Source: Hyphomicrobiales bacterium
GTDB taxonomy: Bacteria; Pseudomonadota; Alphaproteobacteria; Rhodospirillales; JACKKN01
Direction of reading: 5' to 3'
DNA length: 64,000 nucleotides
Assembly (NCBI GenBank): GCA_024236415.1
Contig: JACKKN010000015.1
Location: 60,619-124,618 of the forward strand
Below, in pieces: positions 16,195-24,979 of the stretch. A model generated the notes under the pieces. That model did not search any database. It worked only from the letters and a program-made list of their open reading frames with translations, and was not told where the DNA came from. A program made the translations under genes and the position numbers. Each line of letters opens with the position of its first letter. The stretch's first letter is position 1.

Positions 16195-17298
16195 ATGAAG
16201 GTTCGCTATTCCTACCTGCCGCAGCAGTTCGCCGACGCCGACGACCTGTGGGACGAGCTGAAACGCTTCGTGCCCACCGGCGACTTTACCCTGGGCGCGC
16301 CCCTGGCCGAGTTCGAGCGCCGCTTCGCCGCCCTGATCGGCACCCGCCACGCCATCGGCGTCGGCTCGGGCACCGACGCCCTGAAGCTCCCCCTCAAGGC
16401 CCTGGGCCTGGGCCCGGTGGACGAGGTGATCACCGCCGCCAACACCTTCATCGCCACCGTGGGCGCCATCAACGAGGTCGGCGCCCGGCCCGTGTTCGTG
16501 GACTGCGACGACACCTTCTGCATGGACGTCGCGCAGGTGGAGGCCGCCATCACGGAGAAGACCAGGGCCATCATGCCGGTGCACTTCACCGGCTACATGA
16601 CCGAGATGGAGCCCCTGATGGCCATCGCCGCGCGCCACGGCCTGCCCGTGGTCGAGGACGCCTGCCAGGCCATCCTGGCCGACATCGGCGGCAGGCGGGC
16701 CGGCACCTGGGGCGCCGCCGCGGGCTTCTCGCTGCACCCGCTGAAGAACCTGAACGTGTGGGGCGACGGCGGGGTCATCGTCACCGACGACGACGCCCTG
16801 GCCGACCACCTGCGCCTGCTGCGCAACCACGGCCTGGTGAACCGCGACGAGATCGGCCTGCTGGGCTACAACTCGCGGCTCGACACCTTCCAGGCCATCG
16901 TCGGCAACTGGCTGATCGGCAGCACCGAGGAGATCACGGCCAGGCGCATCGCCAACGCCGAATACTACGACGCCGCCTTCGCCCAAATTCCGCAGATCCG
17001 CATCCCGCCGCGGCCCAGGGACCGGCGCCGGGTCTACCACCTGTACATCGTCTTTGCCGAGGACCGGGACGCGCTCTACGCCCACTGCCAGGGGCGCGGC
17101 ATCGAATGCAAGGTCCACTACCCCATCCCGCTCTATCAGCAGGAGGGATTGAAGCCCTTCGGCTACCGGGCCGGGGACTTCCCGGTCACCGATCGCCACG
17201 CCGGCGAGATCATCACTTTCCCCGCCGACCAGCACCTTTCCCGCGCCGAGCAGGACTACGTCATCGACGCCGTGCGCGACTTCTACGCCGGGACCTGA
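16195..17298 (+). CDS. DegT/DnrJ/EryC1/StrS family sugar aminotransferase (first copy)
   Basis: This 367-residue PLP enzyme converts a keto-sugar to an amino-sugar in nucleotide-sugar pathways. The PLP-binding lysine is Lys184 in SLHPLKNLNVWGDGG, and VGSGTDALKL, the phosphate-binding segment, is at 57-66. Another conserved block, EDACQAILA, carries the aspartate that pairs with the PLP ring. Gene spacing is two bases after the E1-beta stop and four before the second aminotransferase, so the keto-sugar substrate is likely made by the preceding enzymes. The position of amination cannot be deduced. Confidence 0.92.
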   Translation: MKVRYSYLPQQFADADDLWDELKRFVPTGDFTLGAPLAEFERRFAALIGTRHAIGVGSGTDALKLPLKALGLGPVDEVITAANTFIATVGAINEVGARPVFVDCDDTFCMDVAQVEAAITEKTRAIMPVHFTGYMTEMEPLMAIAARHGLPVVEDACQAILADIGGRRAGTWGAAAGFSLHPLKNLNVWGDGGVIVTDDDALADHLRLLRNHGLVNRDEIGLLGYNSRLDTFQAIVGNWLIGSTEEITARRIANAEYYDAAFAQIPQIRIPPRPRDRRRVYHLYIVFAEDRDALYAHCQGRGIECKVHYPIPLYQQEGLKPFGYRAGDFPVTDRHAGEIITFPADQHLSRAEQDYVIDAVRDFYAGT

Positions 17299-17302
17299 GC
17301 CC

Positions 17303-18403
17303 GTGGCCGGCATCCCCTACGTGGACATGGCGGCCCAGTTCGCCGCCGAGCGCGAGCGCCTCATGCCCGTGGTCGAGTCGGTCCTGGCCGGCGGCATGTG
17401 GGTGGGCGGCGCGGCGGTGGAGGCCTTCGAGGCCGCCGTCCGCGCCTACACCGGCGCCGCCCATTGCGTGGCCCTGAATTCGGGCACCGACGCCCTGGCC
17501 CTGGGGCTCAAGGTCCTGGGCGTGGGCCCGGGGGACGAGGTCATCACCCCGCCCAACTCCTTCGTCGCCTCCACCGCCGCCATCGTCCAGGCCGGCGCCG
17601 TGCCCGTGTTCGCCGACGTGCTGCCGGACCAGAACCTGGACCCCGAACGGGTGGCCGCCGCCGTGACGGCGCGCACCCGGGCCATCATGCCCGTGCACCT
17701 GACCGGGCGCATGGCCGACATGGGCGCCATCATGGACATCGCCGCGCGCCACGGCCTGGCGGTGATCGAGGACGCGGCCCAGTCCATCGGTTCCATGCTG
17801 CACGGCCGCCAGGCCGGGACCGTGGGGCACCTGGGCTGCTTCTCGGCCCATCCGCTGAAGAACCTGAACGCCGCCGGCGATGCCGGCTTCGTGGTGACCG
17901 ACGACGGCGACATGGCGGACCGCCTGCGCCGCCTGCGCAACCACGGCATGGTGGACCGGGACACGGTGGCGGAATGGGGCGTGGTCTCGCGCATGGACAC
18001 CTTGCAGGCGGCGATCCTGACCGCACGCCTGGAAACCCTGGACGACGTCATCGCCGCCCGCCGCGCCAACGCCGCCCGGTACCGCGCCCTGCTGGACCCC
18101 GCGGCCGTGTTCATGCCGCCCGACGGCAACGGCGAGTTCAACACCTACCACACCTTCGTCGTCCAGGTGGACCGGCGCGACGCCCTGCGCGCCCACCTGG
18201 CGGAACGGGGCATCGGCTCGGCCATCCACTACCCGGTGCCCATCCATTTGCAGCCGGCGGCGGCGGCCCTGGGGCACGGCCCCGGGTCCTTCCCCGTGGC
18301 CGAGGCCCAGGCCGGGCGCATCCTGTCCCTGCCGGTGCACCAGTTCCTGGCCCCGGCCGACATCGAAACGGTGGCCGTCGCCGTCAACGGGTTCCTGGCA
18401 TGA
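17303..18403 (+). CDS. DegT/DnrJ/EryC1/StrS family sugar aminotransferase (second copy)
   Basis: This 366-residue paralogue of the upstream gene has PLP lysine Lys186 in SAHPLKNLNAAGDAG and the LNSGTDALALGL segment at 59-70. The two proteins share order and spacing of all blocks but differ along their length, suggesting an old duplication and different positions or substrates, for example for a diamino-sugar (inference). The start is GTG 17303, four bases after the preceding stop. The end overlaps the following ATG by four bases. Confidence 0.91.
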   Translation: MAGIPYVDMAAQFAAERERLMPVVESVLAGGMWVGGAAVEAFEAAVRAYTGAAHCVALNSGTDALALGLKVLGVGPGDEVITPPNSFVASTAAIVQAGAVPVFADVLPDQNLDPERVAAAVTARTRAIMPVHLTGRMADMGAIMDIAARHGLAVIEDAAQSIGSMLHGRQAGTVGHLGCFSAHPLKNLNAAGDAGFVVTDDGDMADRLRRLRNHGMVDRDTVAEWGVVSRMDTLQAAILTARLETLDDVIAARRANAARYRALLDPAAVFMPPDGNGEFNTYHTFVVQVDRRDALRAHLAERGIGSAIHYPVPIHLQPAAAALGHGPGSFPVAEAQAGRILSLPVHQFLAPADIETVAVAVNGFLA

Positions 18404-19545
18404 GCGGGGTCATCGACTACGACGACCTGATGGCCGCCTACCAGGCCGACCTGGTGGACACCCTGCGCGGCTTCGGCGCCCAGTCCGAGCTGCTGGAACT
18501 GTGGGTGCCCGACGAGGACCCCGTGCGCAGCCTGGCCAACATGGTCGACGCCGCCGCCGCCGCGGGGGCCGAGCGGCTGTCGGTGCGGGTCGGTCCGGCT
18601 ACGGCCCCGGCCATCGACCGGGCGGCCCTGCTGGCGGCGCTCGACGGCCTGGGCAAGGTGGCCCTGGCCGAGGAGCCCGGCGGCTTCCTGCTGGCGGTCT
18701 GCGGCCTGGGCAAGGAGGTGACGGAAAATGCCGTCCACGCCCTCGCCGTGGCCGAGGACGCGGTGGTCCTGGAGGCGGGCTCCACCGTCGACGACCGCCC
18801 GATCACCCAGCCGGCGCAGATCGCCGCCCCCTACCGCGCCGCCCTGGCCGGCGCCGTCACCCACATGTCCCACGAGGGAACGGCCGGCGACCTGCGCGCC
18901 GAGGTGGACGGCGCCGTCCTGACCCTGGCGGTGACGGACCATCGGGTCCGCGCCGCCCGCCACACCGGCGGCCGCACCGACCTGGCCCGCGCCCTGCTGG
19001 ACCGCTTCTGCGCCCTGATCGAGGGCCTGCCGATCCAGGAGGCCGCCGACCACGGCGCCGTGCGGCTGGAATTCGACCTGCGCGCCGCCGACGCCGTCCC
19101 CGTGCCCGGGGTCATCACCCCGGCCGCCGCCGACCCGGCCTTCCGCCTGCCCCAGGCGCTGATCCGCCAGGCCCTGGCCGCGCACCGGGCGGCAACCGGC
19201 TGGACCGACACCGGCAACGACTACGACACCCGCCCCGGCCCGGCCTGGACGGCGGCGTCGGACTGGGAACGGCGCGAGATGCTGGCCGAGGCCCTGATGG
19301 CCCTGGGCGGCGAGCGCGGATTCGACCCCGAGGACGTGGTCCTGCACGCCATCGAGCACGACGTGCGGGTGGTGGTGGAGCTGCGCGGCGCCCTTGCCGC
19401 CGGCGACTGCCAGCCCCACATGATGATGTTGGAGGCCGGCATCAAGCAGAAGGTGGACCGCCGGCTGGAACTGTTCCAGCGCGAGCGTGTGGACGAAAAC
19501 GCCATCCGCCGCCTGGGCGCCGACGGCACGGGAGAATCCCCATGA
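18400..19545 (+). CDS. Unrecognised protein in the sugar/glycosylation operon
   Basis: I do not recognise this 381-residue protein. It is soluble, without signal peptide or membrane segment, acidic, and has only three cysteines spread out (in VCGLG, RFCALI and GDCQPH). The C-terminus (about residues 340-375, MLEAGIKQKVDRRLELFQRE) is a charged helix. Both ends overlap neighbours by four bases (ATGA), so it is translated with the second aminotransferase and the radical SAM enzyme. A role in the same pathway is inferred from that coupling alone; a partner or substrate-presenting protein for the radical SAM enzyme is one possibility. Confidence 0.8.
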   Translation: MSGVIDYDDLMAAYQADLVDTLRGFGAQSELLELWVPDEDPVRSLANMVDAAAAAGAERLSVRVGPATAPAIDRAALLAALDGLGKVALAEEPGGFLLAVCGLGKEVTENAVHALAVAEDAVVLEAGSTVDDRPITQPAQIAAPYRAALAGAVTHMSHEGTAGDLRAEVDGAVLTLAVTDHRVRAARHTGGRTDLARALLDRFCALIEGLPIQEAADHGAVRLEFDLRAADAVPVPGVITPAAADPAFRLPQALIRQALAAHRAATGWTDTGNDYDTRPGPAWTAASDWERREMLAEALMALGGERGFDPEDVVLHAIEHDVRVVVELRGALAAGDCQPHMMMLEAGIKQKVDRRLELFQRERVDENAIRRLGADGTGESP

Positions 19546-20666
19546 CCGCCTTGATGCCCGACCATACCAAGCTGATCCTGGACGGCACCAAGATCGCGTG
19601 GCACGCCGAGCGCGTGGCCGCCTGGCAGCGCGGCGAGCGCATCGCCCCCATCACCATCGACATGGCCCTGACCCGCGCCTGCAACTTCGCCTGCGAGTAC
19701 TGCTACGCCATGTTGCAGGAGAACGACCGCAAGGTGATCAATCGCAAGGTCATCTTCGAGTTCCTGGAGGACTGCGCCGAAATCGGGGTCAAGGGCATCA
19801 GCTTCGTCTCGGACGGCGAGAGCACCATCTCGCCGGTGTTCGCCGACGCCGTGCGCTACGGGCACGAGCTGGGCCTCTCCATGGCCGTGGGCACCAACGG
19901 CTTCGTCCTCACGCGCCGCAAGCTCGAGGAGATCCTGCCGCACCTGACATACCTGCGCATCAACATCTCGGCCGGCGAGCGGGACCGGTACGCCGAGATC
20001 ATGGGCGTCAAGCACCACTGGTTCGACCGGGTGTGCCAGAACATCCGCGACATGGTCGAGATCAAGCGGCGCGACGGCCTGGCCGTGACCATCGGCCTGC
20101 AGATGGTGGTGATGCCGCAGTACCACGACCAGATCCTGCCGCTGGCCGAGCTGGGGCGGGAGCTGCGCCCGGACTACCTGATCTTCAAGCACTGCTCGGA
20201 CAGCGAGGACGGCAGCCTGGGGGTCGACTACGGCGGCTACGAGGCCCTGTACGACACCCTGCGCGCCGCCGAGGCCCTGTCCGACGACGATTACCAGGTC
20301 AGCGTCAAGTGGTCCAAGATCGGCGACCGGGGCGGGCGCAGCTACCAGCGCTGCTACGGCCCGCCGTTCATCATCCAGCTTTCCGGCTCGGGCCTGGTGG
20401 CGCCCTGCGGCATGCTGTTCAACGAACGCTACAAGAAATTCCACATCGGCAACATCTGCGACACCCGGTTCAAGGACATCTGGGCCGGCGACCGCTACTG
20501 GCAGGTCATGTCCTACCTGGCCTCGCCCGACTTCAACGCCCAGAAGATGTGCGGCTCGCTGTGCCTGCAACACAAGGTCAACGAGGCCCTGGACGCGGTG
20601 CAGAAGGGCCGCGCCGACCTGGTCACGCCCCAGGGCCCGCCGCCCCGGCACCTGAGCTTCATCTGA
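19542..20666 (+). CDS. Radical SAM/SPASM domain enzyme
   Basis: This 374-residue protein has the radical SAM cluster motif CxxxCxxC at Cys47, Cys51 and Cys54 (TRACNFACEYCYA). A SPASM-type C-terminal region follows, with cysteines in RCYGPP, APCGML and MCGSLCLQH that could hold one or two auxiliary iron-sulfur clusters. SPASM enzymes modify peptides, proteins or sugars by radical chemistry. Here it is embedded between sugar-synthesis and O-glycosyltransferase genes, so either an unusual sugar modification or modification of a glycosylated protein is possible (inference). ATGA overlap with the upstream gene. Confidence 0.88.
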   Translation: MTALMPDHTKLILDGTKIAWHAERVAAWQRGERIAPITIDMALTRACNFACEYCYAMLQENDRKVINRKVIFEFLEDCAEIGVKGISFVSDGESTISPVFADAVRYGHELGLSMAVGTNGFVLTRRKLEEILPHLTYLRINISAGERDRYAEIMGVKHHWFDRVCQNIRDMVEIKRRDGLAVTIGLQMVVMPQYHDQILPLAELGRELRPDYLIFKHCSDSEDGSLGVDYGGYEALYDTLRAAEALSDDDYQVSVKWSKIGDRGGRSYQRCYGPPFIIQLSGSGLVAPCGMLFNERYKKFHIGNICDTRFKDIWAGDRYWQVMSYLASPDFNAQKMCGSLCLQHKVNEALDAVQKGRADLVTPQGPPPRHLSFI

Positions 20667-20674
20667 CGGGTCCC

Positions 20675-22768
20675 ATGGACACGGTCGCCACCCTGCTGCG
20701 CGCCATCGGCCACTTCCAGGCCGGCGAGCTGGACGCGGCCGAGGGCCTGTACCGCCGGGTCCTGGAATCCGAACCGGACCAGCCCGACGCCCTGCACCTG
20801 CTGGGGCTGGTGATGCTGCAACGGGGCGACGCCGCCGGGGCCGTCCGGGCCATCGCCCATGCCGCCGCCGGGCGTCCCGACGACTCCGAAATCCTGTGCA
20901 ACCTGGGCCACGCCCGCCGCACGTCCGGCGACTTCGCCGGCGCCACCGAGGCCTTCGGCCGCGCCGCGGCGCTGGACCCGGGCTCGCTCGACGCCCACCA
21001 CGGCCTGGGCGTGGCCCGGCACGCCGGCGGCGACCCGGCGGGCGCGGCGCGGGCCTTCGAACGGGCCACCGAACTGGACCCCGGCGACGCCGGGGCCTGG
21101 AAGAACCTGGGCAACGCGCGGCGGGCCGCCGGTGACGCCGACGGCGCCCGCGCCGCGTTCGAACGGGCCCTGGCGCTCGACCCCTCCTACGCCCAGGCCC
21201 ACGCCGACCTGGCCGCCCTGCTGCGCGAGAAGCGCCGCTTCCGCGCTGCCGCCGAGGCCGCCGGCTGGGCCCTGGCGCTGGACCCGGACCTGGTGTCGGC
21301 CTACCGCACGCGGGCCCACGCCCTGGCCCAGATGGGCCGCACGGACGAGGCCGCCCGGGTCCTGGCCGACGGCGCGGCGCGCACGGGGGACCCGGGGCTG
21401 GCCGTGCGCGACGCCCTGCTGGTGCCGGTCCTGCCCGCGGGCGTCGACGAGATTACCGCCGGCCGCGCCCGGGCCCGCGACCGCCTGGCCCGCCTGCGCG
21501 CCGCCGGCCCGCGCCTGGACGACCCCCTGCGCCAGGTCGGGGTGACCAACTTCTACATGGCCTACCAGGGCCTGGACGACCGCGACTTCCAGCGCGACCT
21601 GGCCGGCCTCTACCTGGATGCCTGCCCGGGCCTGGCCTGGACCTCGCCCGAGACCCCGGCCGGCGGCGGACGGCTGCGCCTGGGCATCGCGTCCAACTAC
21701 CTCTACCCCGGCCACACCATCGCCAAGCTGTGCGCCGGGCTGGTCGCGCACCTGCCGCGGGACCGGGTCGAGGTGGTGCTGATCCGCCCCGGCGCCGGCG
21801 ACGACCCAATCGGCCGCGCCGCCGACGCGGTGGTGGCCCTGCCGCCGGACCTGGCGCGGGCGCGCCAGGCCGTGGCGGCGGCGCGCCTGGACGCCCTGCT
21901 GTACACCGACATCGGCATGGACCCCCTGACCTACTTCCTGGCCTTCGCCCGCCTGGCGCCGGTGCAGATGGTAACCTGGGGCCATCCGGTGACCACCGGC
22001 ATCCCCGGCCTGGACCTGTTCCTCTCGACCACCGACCTGGACGGCGCGGCGGACCAGGCCAGCTATACCGAGACCCTGGCGCGCCTGCCGGTCCTGCCCG
22101 TGCACTACGCCCGCCCGGCGCCGCCCGACCCGGCCCGCAACCGCGCTGCCCTGGGCCTGCCCGAGGGCAGGCGCCTTTATGTCTGCACCCAGACCCTGTT
22201 CAAGATCCACCCGGACTTCGACGCGGCCGTGGCCGCCATCCTGCGCCGCGACCCCGACGGGGTAGCCGTGTTCATCGCCGGCAACATGCCGGCCCTGGCC
22301 GAGCGGTTCCGGGACCGCCTGGCCCGCGCCCACCCCGACATCGTGGACCGCCTGCTGTTCCTGGACTACCTGCCCCAGGCCGACTTCACCGCGCTCTGCG
22401 CCGCCGCCGACGTGCTGCTGGACACCTTCCACTTCAGCGGCGGCAACACCAGCTTCGAGGCCTTCGCCGCGGGCACCCCGGTGGTGACCCTGCCGTCCGG
22501 CTTCCTGCGCGGACGCTTCACCGCCGGGCTGTACGCCAAGATGGGGATCGCCGACCTGATCGCCGGGACGCCCGAAATCTATGTCGACCTGGCCCTGCGC
22601 GCGGCCCGCGACCGGGACTGGAACAGGCACCTGCGCGACCGCATCCTGGCCGCCGGTCCGCACCTGTTCGAGGACCGGGCCGCCGTGGCGTCCTTCGCCG
22701 ATTTCCTGGTCGACACGGCGCGCGGCCGGCCGGCCAAGGCGCGGCGGGCCAAGGCGCGTCGGGCATGA
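20675..22768 (+). CDS. TPR-repeat O-glycosyltransferase (GT41/SPINDLY-like)
   Basis: This 697-residue protein has about six tetratricopeptide repeats in the first 250 residues (pattern ALHLLGLVMLQRGD, AWKNLGNARRAAGD). The C-terminal GT-B glycosyltransferase half resembles GT41 peptide O-glycosyltransferases, with the nucleotide-sugar site near SGGNTSFEAFAAGTPVV. Such enzymes add a sugar to serine or threonine of proteins, with the TPR superhelix selecting the acceptor. With flagellar genes upstream, flagellin or hook proteins are plausible acceptors (inference). The C-terminus ends in a basic Lys/Arg/Ala repeat. Overlaps the next gene by four bases. Confidence 0.87.
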   Translation: MDTVATLLRAIGHFQAGELDAAEGLYRRVLESEPDQPDALHLLGLVMLQRGDAAGAVRAIAHAAAGRPDDSEILCNLGHARRTSGDFAGATEAFGRAAALDPGSLDAHHGLGVARHAGGDPAGAARAFERATELDPGDAGAWKNLGNARRAAGDADGARAAFERALALDPSYAQAHADLAALLREKRRFRAAAEAAGWALALDPDLVSAYRTRAHALAQMGRTDEAARVLADGAARTGDPGLAVRDALLVPVLPAGVDEITAGRARARDRLARLRAAGPRLDDPLRQVGVTNFYMAYQGLDDRDFQRDLAGLYLDACPGLAWTSPETPAGGGRLRLGIASNYLYPGHTIAKLCAGLVAHLPRDRVEVVLIRPGAGDDPIGRAADAVVALPPDLARARQAVAAARLDALLYTDIGMDPLTYFLAFARLAPVQMVTWGHPVTTGIPGLDLFLSTTDLDGAADQASYTETLARLPVLPVHYARPAPPDPARNRAALGLPEGRRLYVCTQTLFKIHPDFDAAVAAILRRDPDGVAVFIAGNMPALAERFRDRLARAHPDIVDRLLFLDYLPQADFTALCAAADVLLDTFHFSGGNTSFEAFAAGTPVVTLPSGFLRGRFTAGLYAKMGIADLIAGTPEIYVDLALRAARDRDWNRHLRDRILAAGPHLFEDRAAVASFADFLVDTARGRPAKARRAKARRA

Positions 22769-23799
22769 GCGGCGGGCCCGTCGTCGCCGCCTTCCTGGGC
22801 ACCCAGGCCCTGGGCGACTTCGTCATGTACCACCTGACGGCGGCCTCGGTGGCGCGGTCCCTGCAAGGCGCCCGGCTGGTCGTGGTCTACCGCGCCGACC
22901 GGCCCTACAAGGACTTCGTCACCCGCCTCAACCCCTGGGTCGCCGACACCGTGGTCCTGCCCGCCGACCCGGGCCGGGTGGCGCCGCTGGACTGGCTCGA
23001 CGGCGGCGGGCCCCTGCCCCGGCCCGACATCCTGCTGACCCCCTCGATGCTGGAGGTGAACCGCTGCCTGGGCCGCCCGCCCCGGTTCCGGGTGCCGGCC
23101 GAGGCGGCGGCCGGCCTGGCGGCGCGGCTGGCCGCCCGCGGCGTCGACCCCGACCGCTGGTTCGCCGTGCTGCACGTGCGCGAGACCGGCTACCAGTTCC
23201 GCCGCGACGTGGACGCCGCCCGCTGCGCCGACCCGCTGACCTATGTCCCCGCGGTGGAGGACATCATCGCCCAGGGGGGCCAGGTCGTGCGCATCGGCGA
23301 CCCGACCATGGCGCCCCTGCCCGCCAGGACCGGCCTGGTGGACCTGCGCCATGACGGCACCTTCGAGGACCAGGCCCACGCCATCGCCCGGGCCCGGTTC
23401 TTCCTGGGCACGGACTCGGGGCCGACCCAGCTCGCCTGCGCCCTCAAGACCCCAGTGGCCACCACCAACGCCGTGCAGTTCGGGGTCTGGAACGACGGCG
23501 ACCTGGCCCTGGCCAAGCGCTACCGCCTGGCCGACGGCCGCGTCCTGGCCACCCGGGAACTGATGGACATGGGCGCCCTGAACGCCCACGGCAAGCGCCC
23601 GGGCGGCATGGTCCAGATGGACAACACGCCCGAAGAACTGCGCGCCGTGGCCGCCCGCATGGTCGCCGCCACCGCCGACTGCCCCGGCTGGCGCGGCGAC
23701 GCGGCGGCCGACGGCGGCGCGGCGACGGATGATGCCGTGACGCTGCCCCTGGCCTGGCGGGCCATGACCGACATGGGCCGGGTGGAGGTGTGGGAATGA
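22765..23799 (+). CDS. Glycosyltransferase-like protein (TIGR04372-type), tandem copy 1
   Basis: This 344-residue cytoplasmic protein resembles the TIGR04372 putative glycosyltransferase group, distantly related to GT9 heptosyltransferases. Visible blocks are FLGTQALGDFVMYHL at the N-terminus, GGQVVRIGDPTMAPL in the middle and FFLGTDSGPTQLACAL near the active centre. Family membership is from pattern memory and carries moderate certainty. It is followed with a four-base overlap by a close paralogue, and a third, more diverged paralogue lies on the other strand at 24980. Sugar and acceptor are unknown. Confidence 0.75.
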   Translation: MSGGPVVAAFLGTQALGDFVMYHLTAASVARSLQGARLVVVYRADRPYKDFVTRLNPWVADTVVLPADPGRVAPLDWLDGGGPLPRPDILLTPSMLEVNRCLGRPPRFRVPAEAAAGLAARLAARGVDPDRWFAVLHVRETGYQFRRDVDAARCADPLTYVPAVEDIIAQGGQVVRIGDPTMAPLPARTGLVDLRHDGTFEDQAHAIARARFFLGTDSGPTQLACALKTPVATTNAVQFGVWNDGDLALAKRYRLADGRVLATRELMDMGALNAHGKRPGGMVQMDNTPEELRAVAARMVAATADCPGWRGDAAADGGAATDDAVTLPLAWRAMTDMGRVEVWE

Positions 23800-24815
23800 G
23801 CGCCGCGCGCCCGCACGTGGCCGCCTTCCTGGGCACCCAGGCCCTGGGCGACTACGTCATGCAGCACCTGGCGGCGGCCTCGGTGGCGCGGGCCCTGGGG
23901 GCGCGGCTGACGGTCCTGTTCCGCGACGACCGGCCCTACAAGGGCACCGTCAACCGCCTCAATCCCCGGGTCGACCGCCTGATCGGCATGCCCGAGAATT
24001 CCGAGGACCTGCTGCCCCTGGACGTGATCGGCCAGGGCGACGACCCGCCCGACATCCTGCTGACCCCTTCCATGCTGGACCTGGGGCGCTGCGTCGGGCC
24101 GCCGCCGCGCCTGCGCCTGCCCGCCGACCTGGACGATCCATTGCGCGACCAGCTGGTGGCCCGGGGCCTGGCCCCGGACCGGTGGCACGCCTGCCTGCAC
24201 CTGCGCCAGTCCGGCTACCTGTGGCGCCTTGGCGCCGACCCCCACCGCAACGTCGATCCCCTTTCCTACCTGCCCATGGTGCGGCGCATCGTCGAGGACC
24301 ATGGGGGCCAGGTCGTGCGCCTGGGCGATCCGTCCATGACCCCGTTCCCGGCCCTGCCCGGCCTGGTCGAGCTGGGCCGCGAACCCGACACCTTCCCCCT
24401 TCAGGTCCATGCCCTGGCCCACGCCCGCTTCTTCATCGGCACGGACACGGGCCCGACCCAGTTGGCCTGCGCCCTGGGGGTGCCGGCGGCCACCACCAAC
24501 GCCCTGGGCATCGGCGTGTGGAACGACGGCGACCTGGTGCTGTTCAAGGGCTACCGCCGCCGCGACGGCGGCGACCGGGTGCCGGTGGCCGACCTGGTTG
24601 GCATGAACCCGATGCTCGGCAACGAGCGGCCCTCGGGCCTGGATTTCGAGGACGCGGCGCCCGAGACCCTGGTGCGCGTCGCCGACCACATGGTCGCGGT
24701 CACCGACCACCCCCGCCCGGCGCCGGAAGCCGCCCCACCACCGGTCCCGCGCCTGCCCTTCCCCCTGCCCTGGCGGGACATGGCCGACATGGCGGATCTG
24801 ACGGTCTGGGAGTGA
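23796..24815 (+). CDS. Glycosyltransferase-like protein (TIGR04372-type), tandem copy 2
   Basis: This 339-residue paralogue of the preceding gene shows the same blocks in the same order (FLGTQALGDYVMQHL, GGQVVRLGDPSMTPF, FFIGTDTGPTQLACAL) and the same ending, Leu-Pro-x-Pro-Trp-Arg then VWE. The pair clearly arose by tandem duplication and has since diverged, especially in residues 60-130. The start ATG 23796 overlaps the upstream stop (ATGA). It is the last gene of the long plus-strand operon. A 164-bp gap with palindromic repeats separates it from the convergent gene. Confidence 0.76.
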   Translation: MSAARPHVAAFLGTQALGDYVMQHLAAASVARALGARLTVLFRDDRPYKGTVNRLNPRVDRLIGMPENSEDLLPLDVIGQGDDPPDILLTPSMLDLGRCVGPPPRLRLPADLDDPLRDQLVARGLAPDRWHACLHLRQSGYLWRLGADPHRNVDPLSYLPMVRRIVEDHGGQVVRLGDPSMTPFPALPGLVELGREPDTFPLQVHALAHARFFIGTDTGPTQLACALGVPAATTNALGIGVWNDGDLVLFKGYRRRDGGDRVPVADLVGMNPMLGNERPSGLDFEDAAPETLVRVADHMVAVTDHPRPAPEAAPPPVPRLPFPLPWRDMADMADLTVWE

Positions 24816-24819
24816 GACC

Positions 24820-24926
24820 CGTCCGTCGTTCCTGCCTGCGGGAAGGGACGCACGTTTCTCCGGCCGGCCGAAACGCCGGAAATCAATCAATGCAAGCGTC
24901 ATCCCCGCGCAGGCGGAAGGGTGGAC
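24820..24926. repeat. Intergenic palindromic repeat pair (CGTCnTTCCCGCGCAGGCGGGAA type)
   Basis: Between two convergent genes there are two related elements, CGTCGTTCCTGCCTGCGGGA near 24825 and CGTCATCCCCGCGCAGGCGG near 24896. Each has a self-complementary core of the form CCCGC..GCGGG. The same family occurs at 38975 and 39092. A CCGGCCGAAACGCCGG element lies between them. They could form stem-loops ending transcription from both sides. Confidence 0.65.
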
Positions 24927-24979
24927 TCACGATCGAAGTGCAACGGATTTCAGGAGTTCCGAGAATACCTCGGCGCCGT

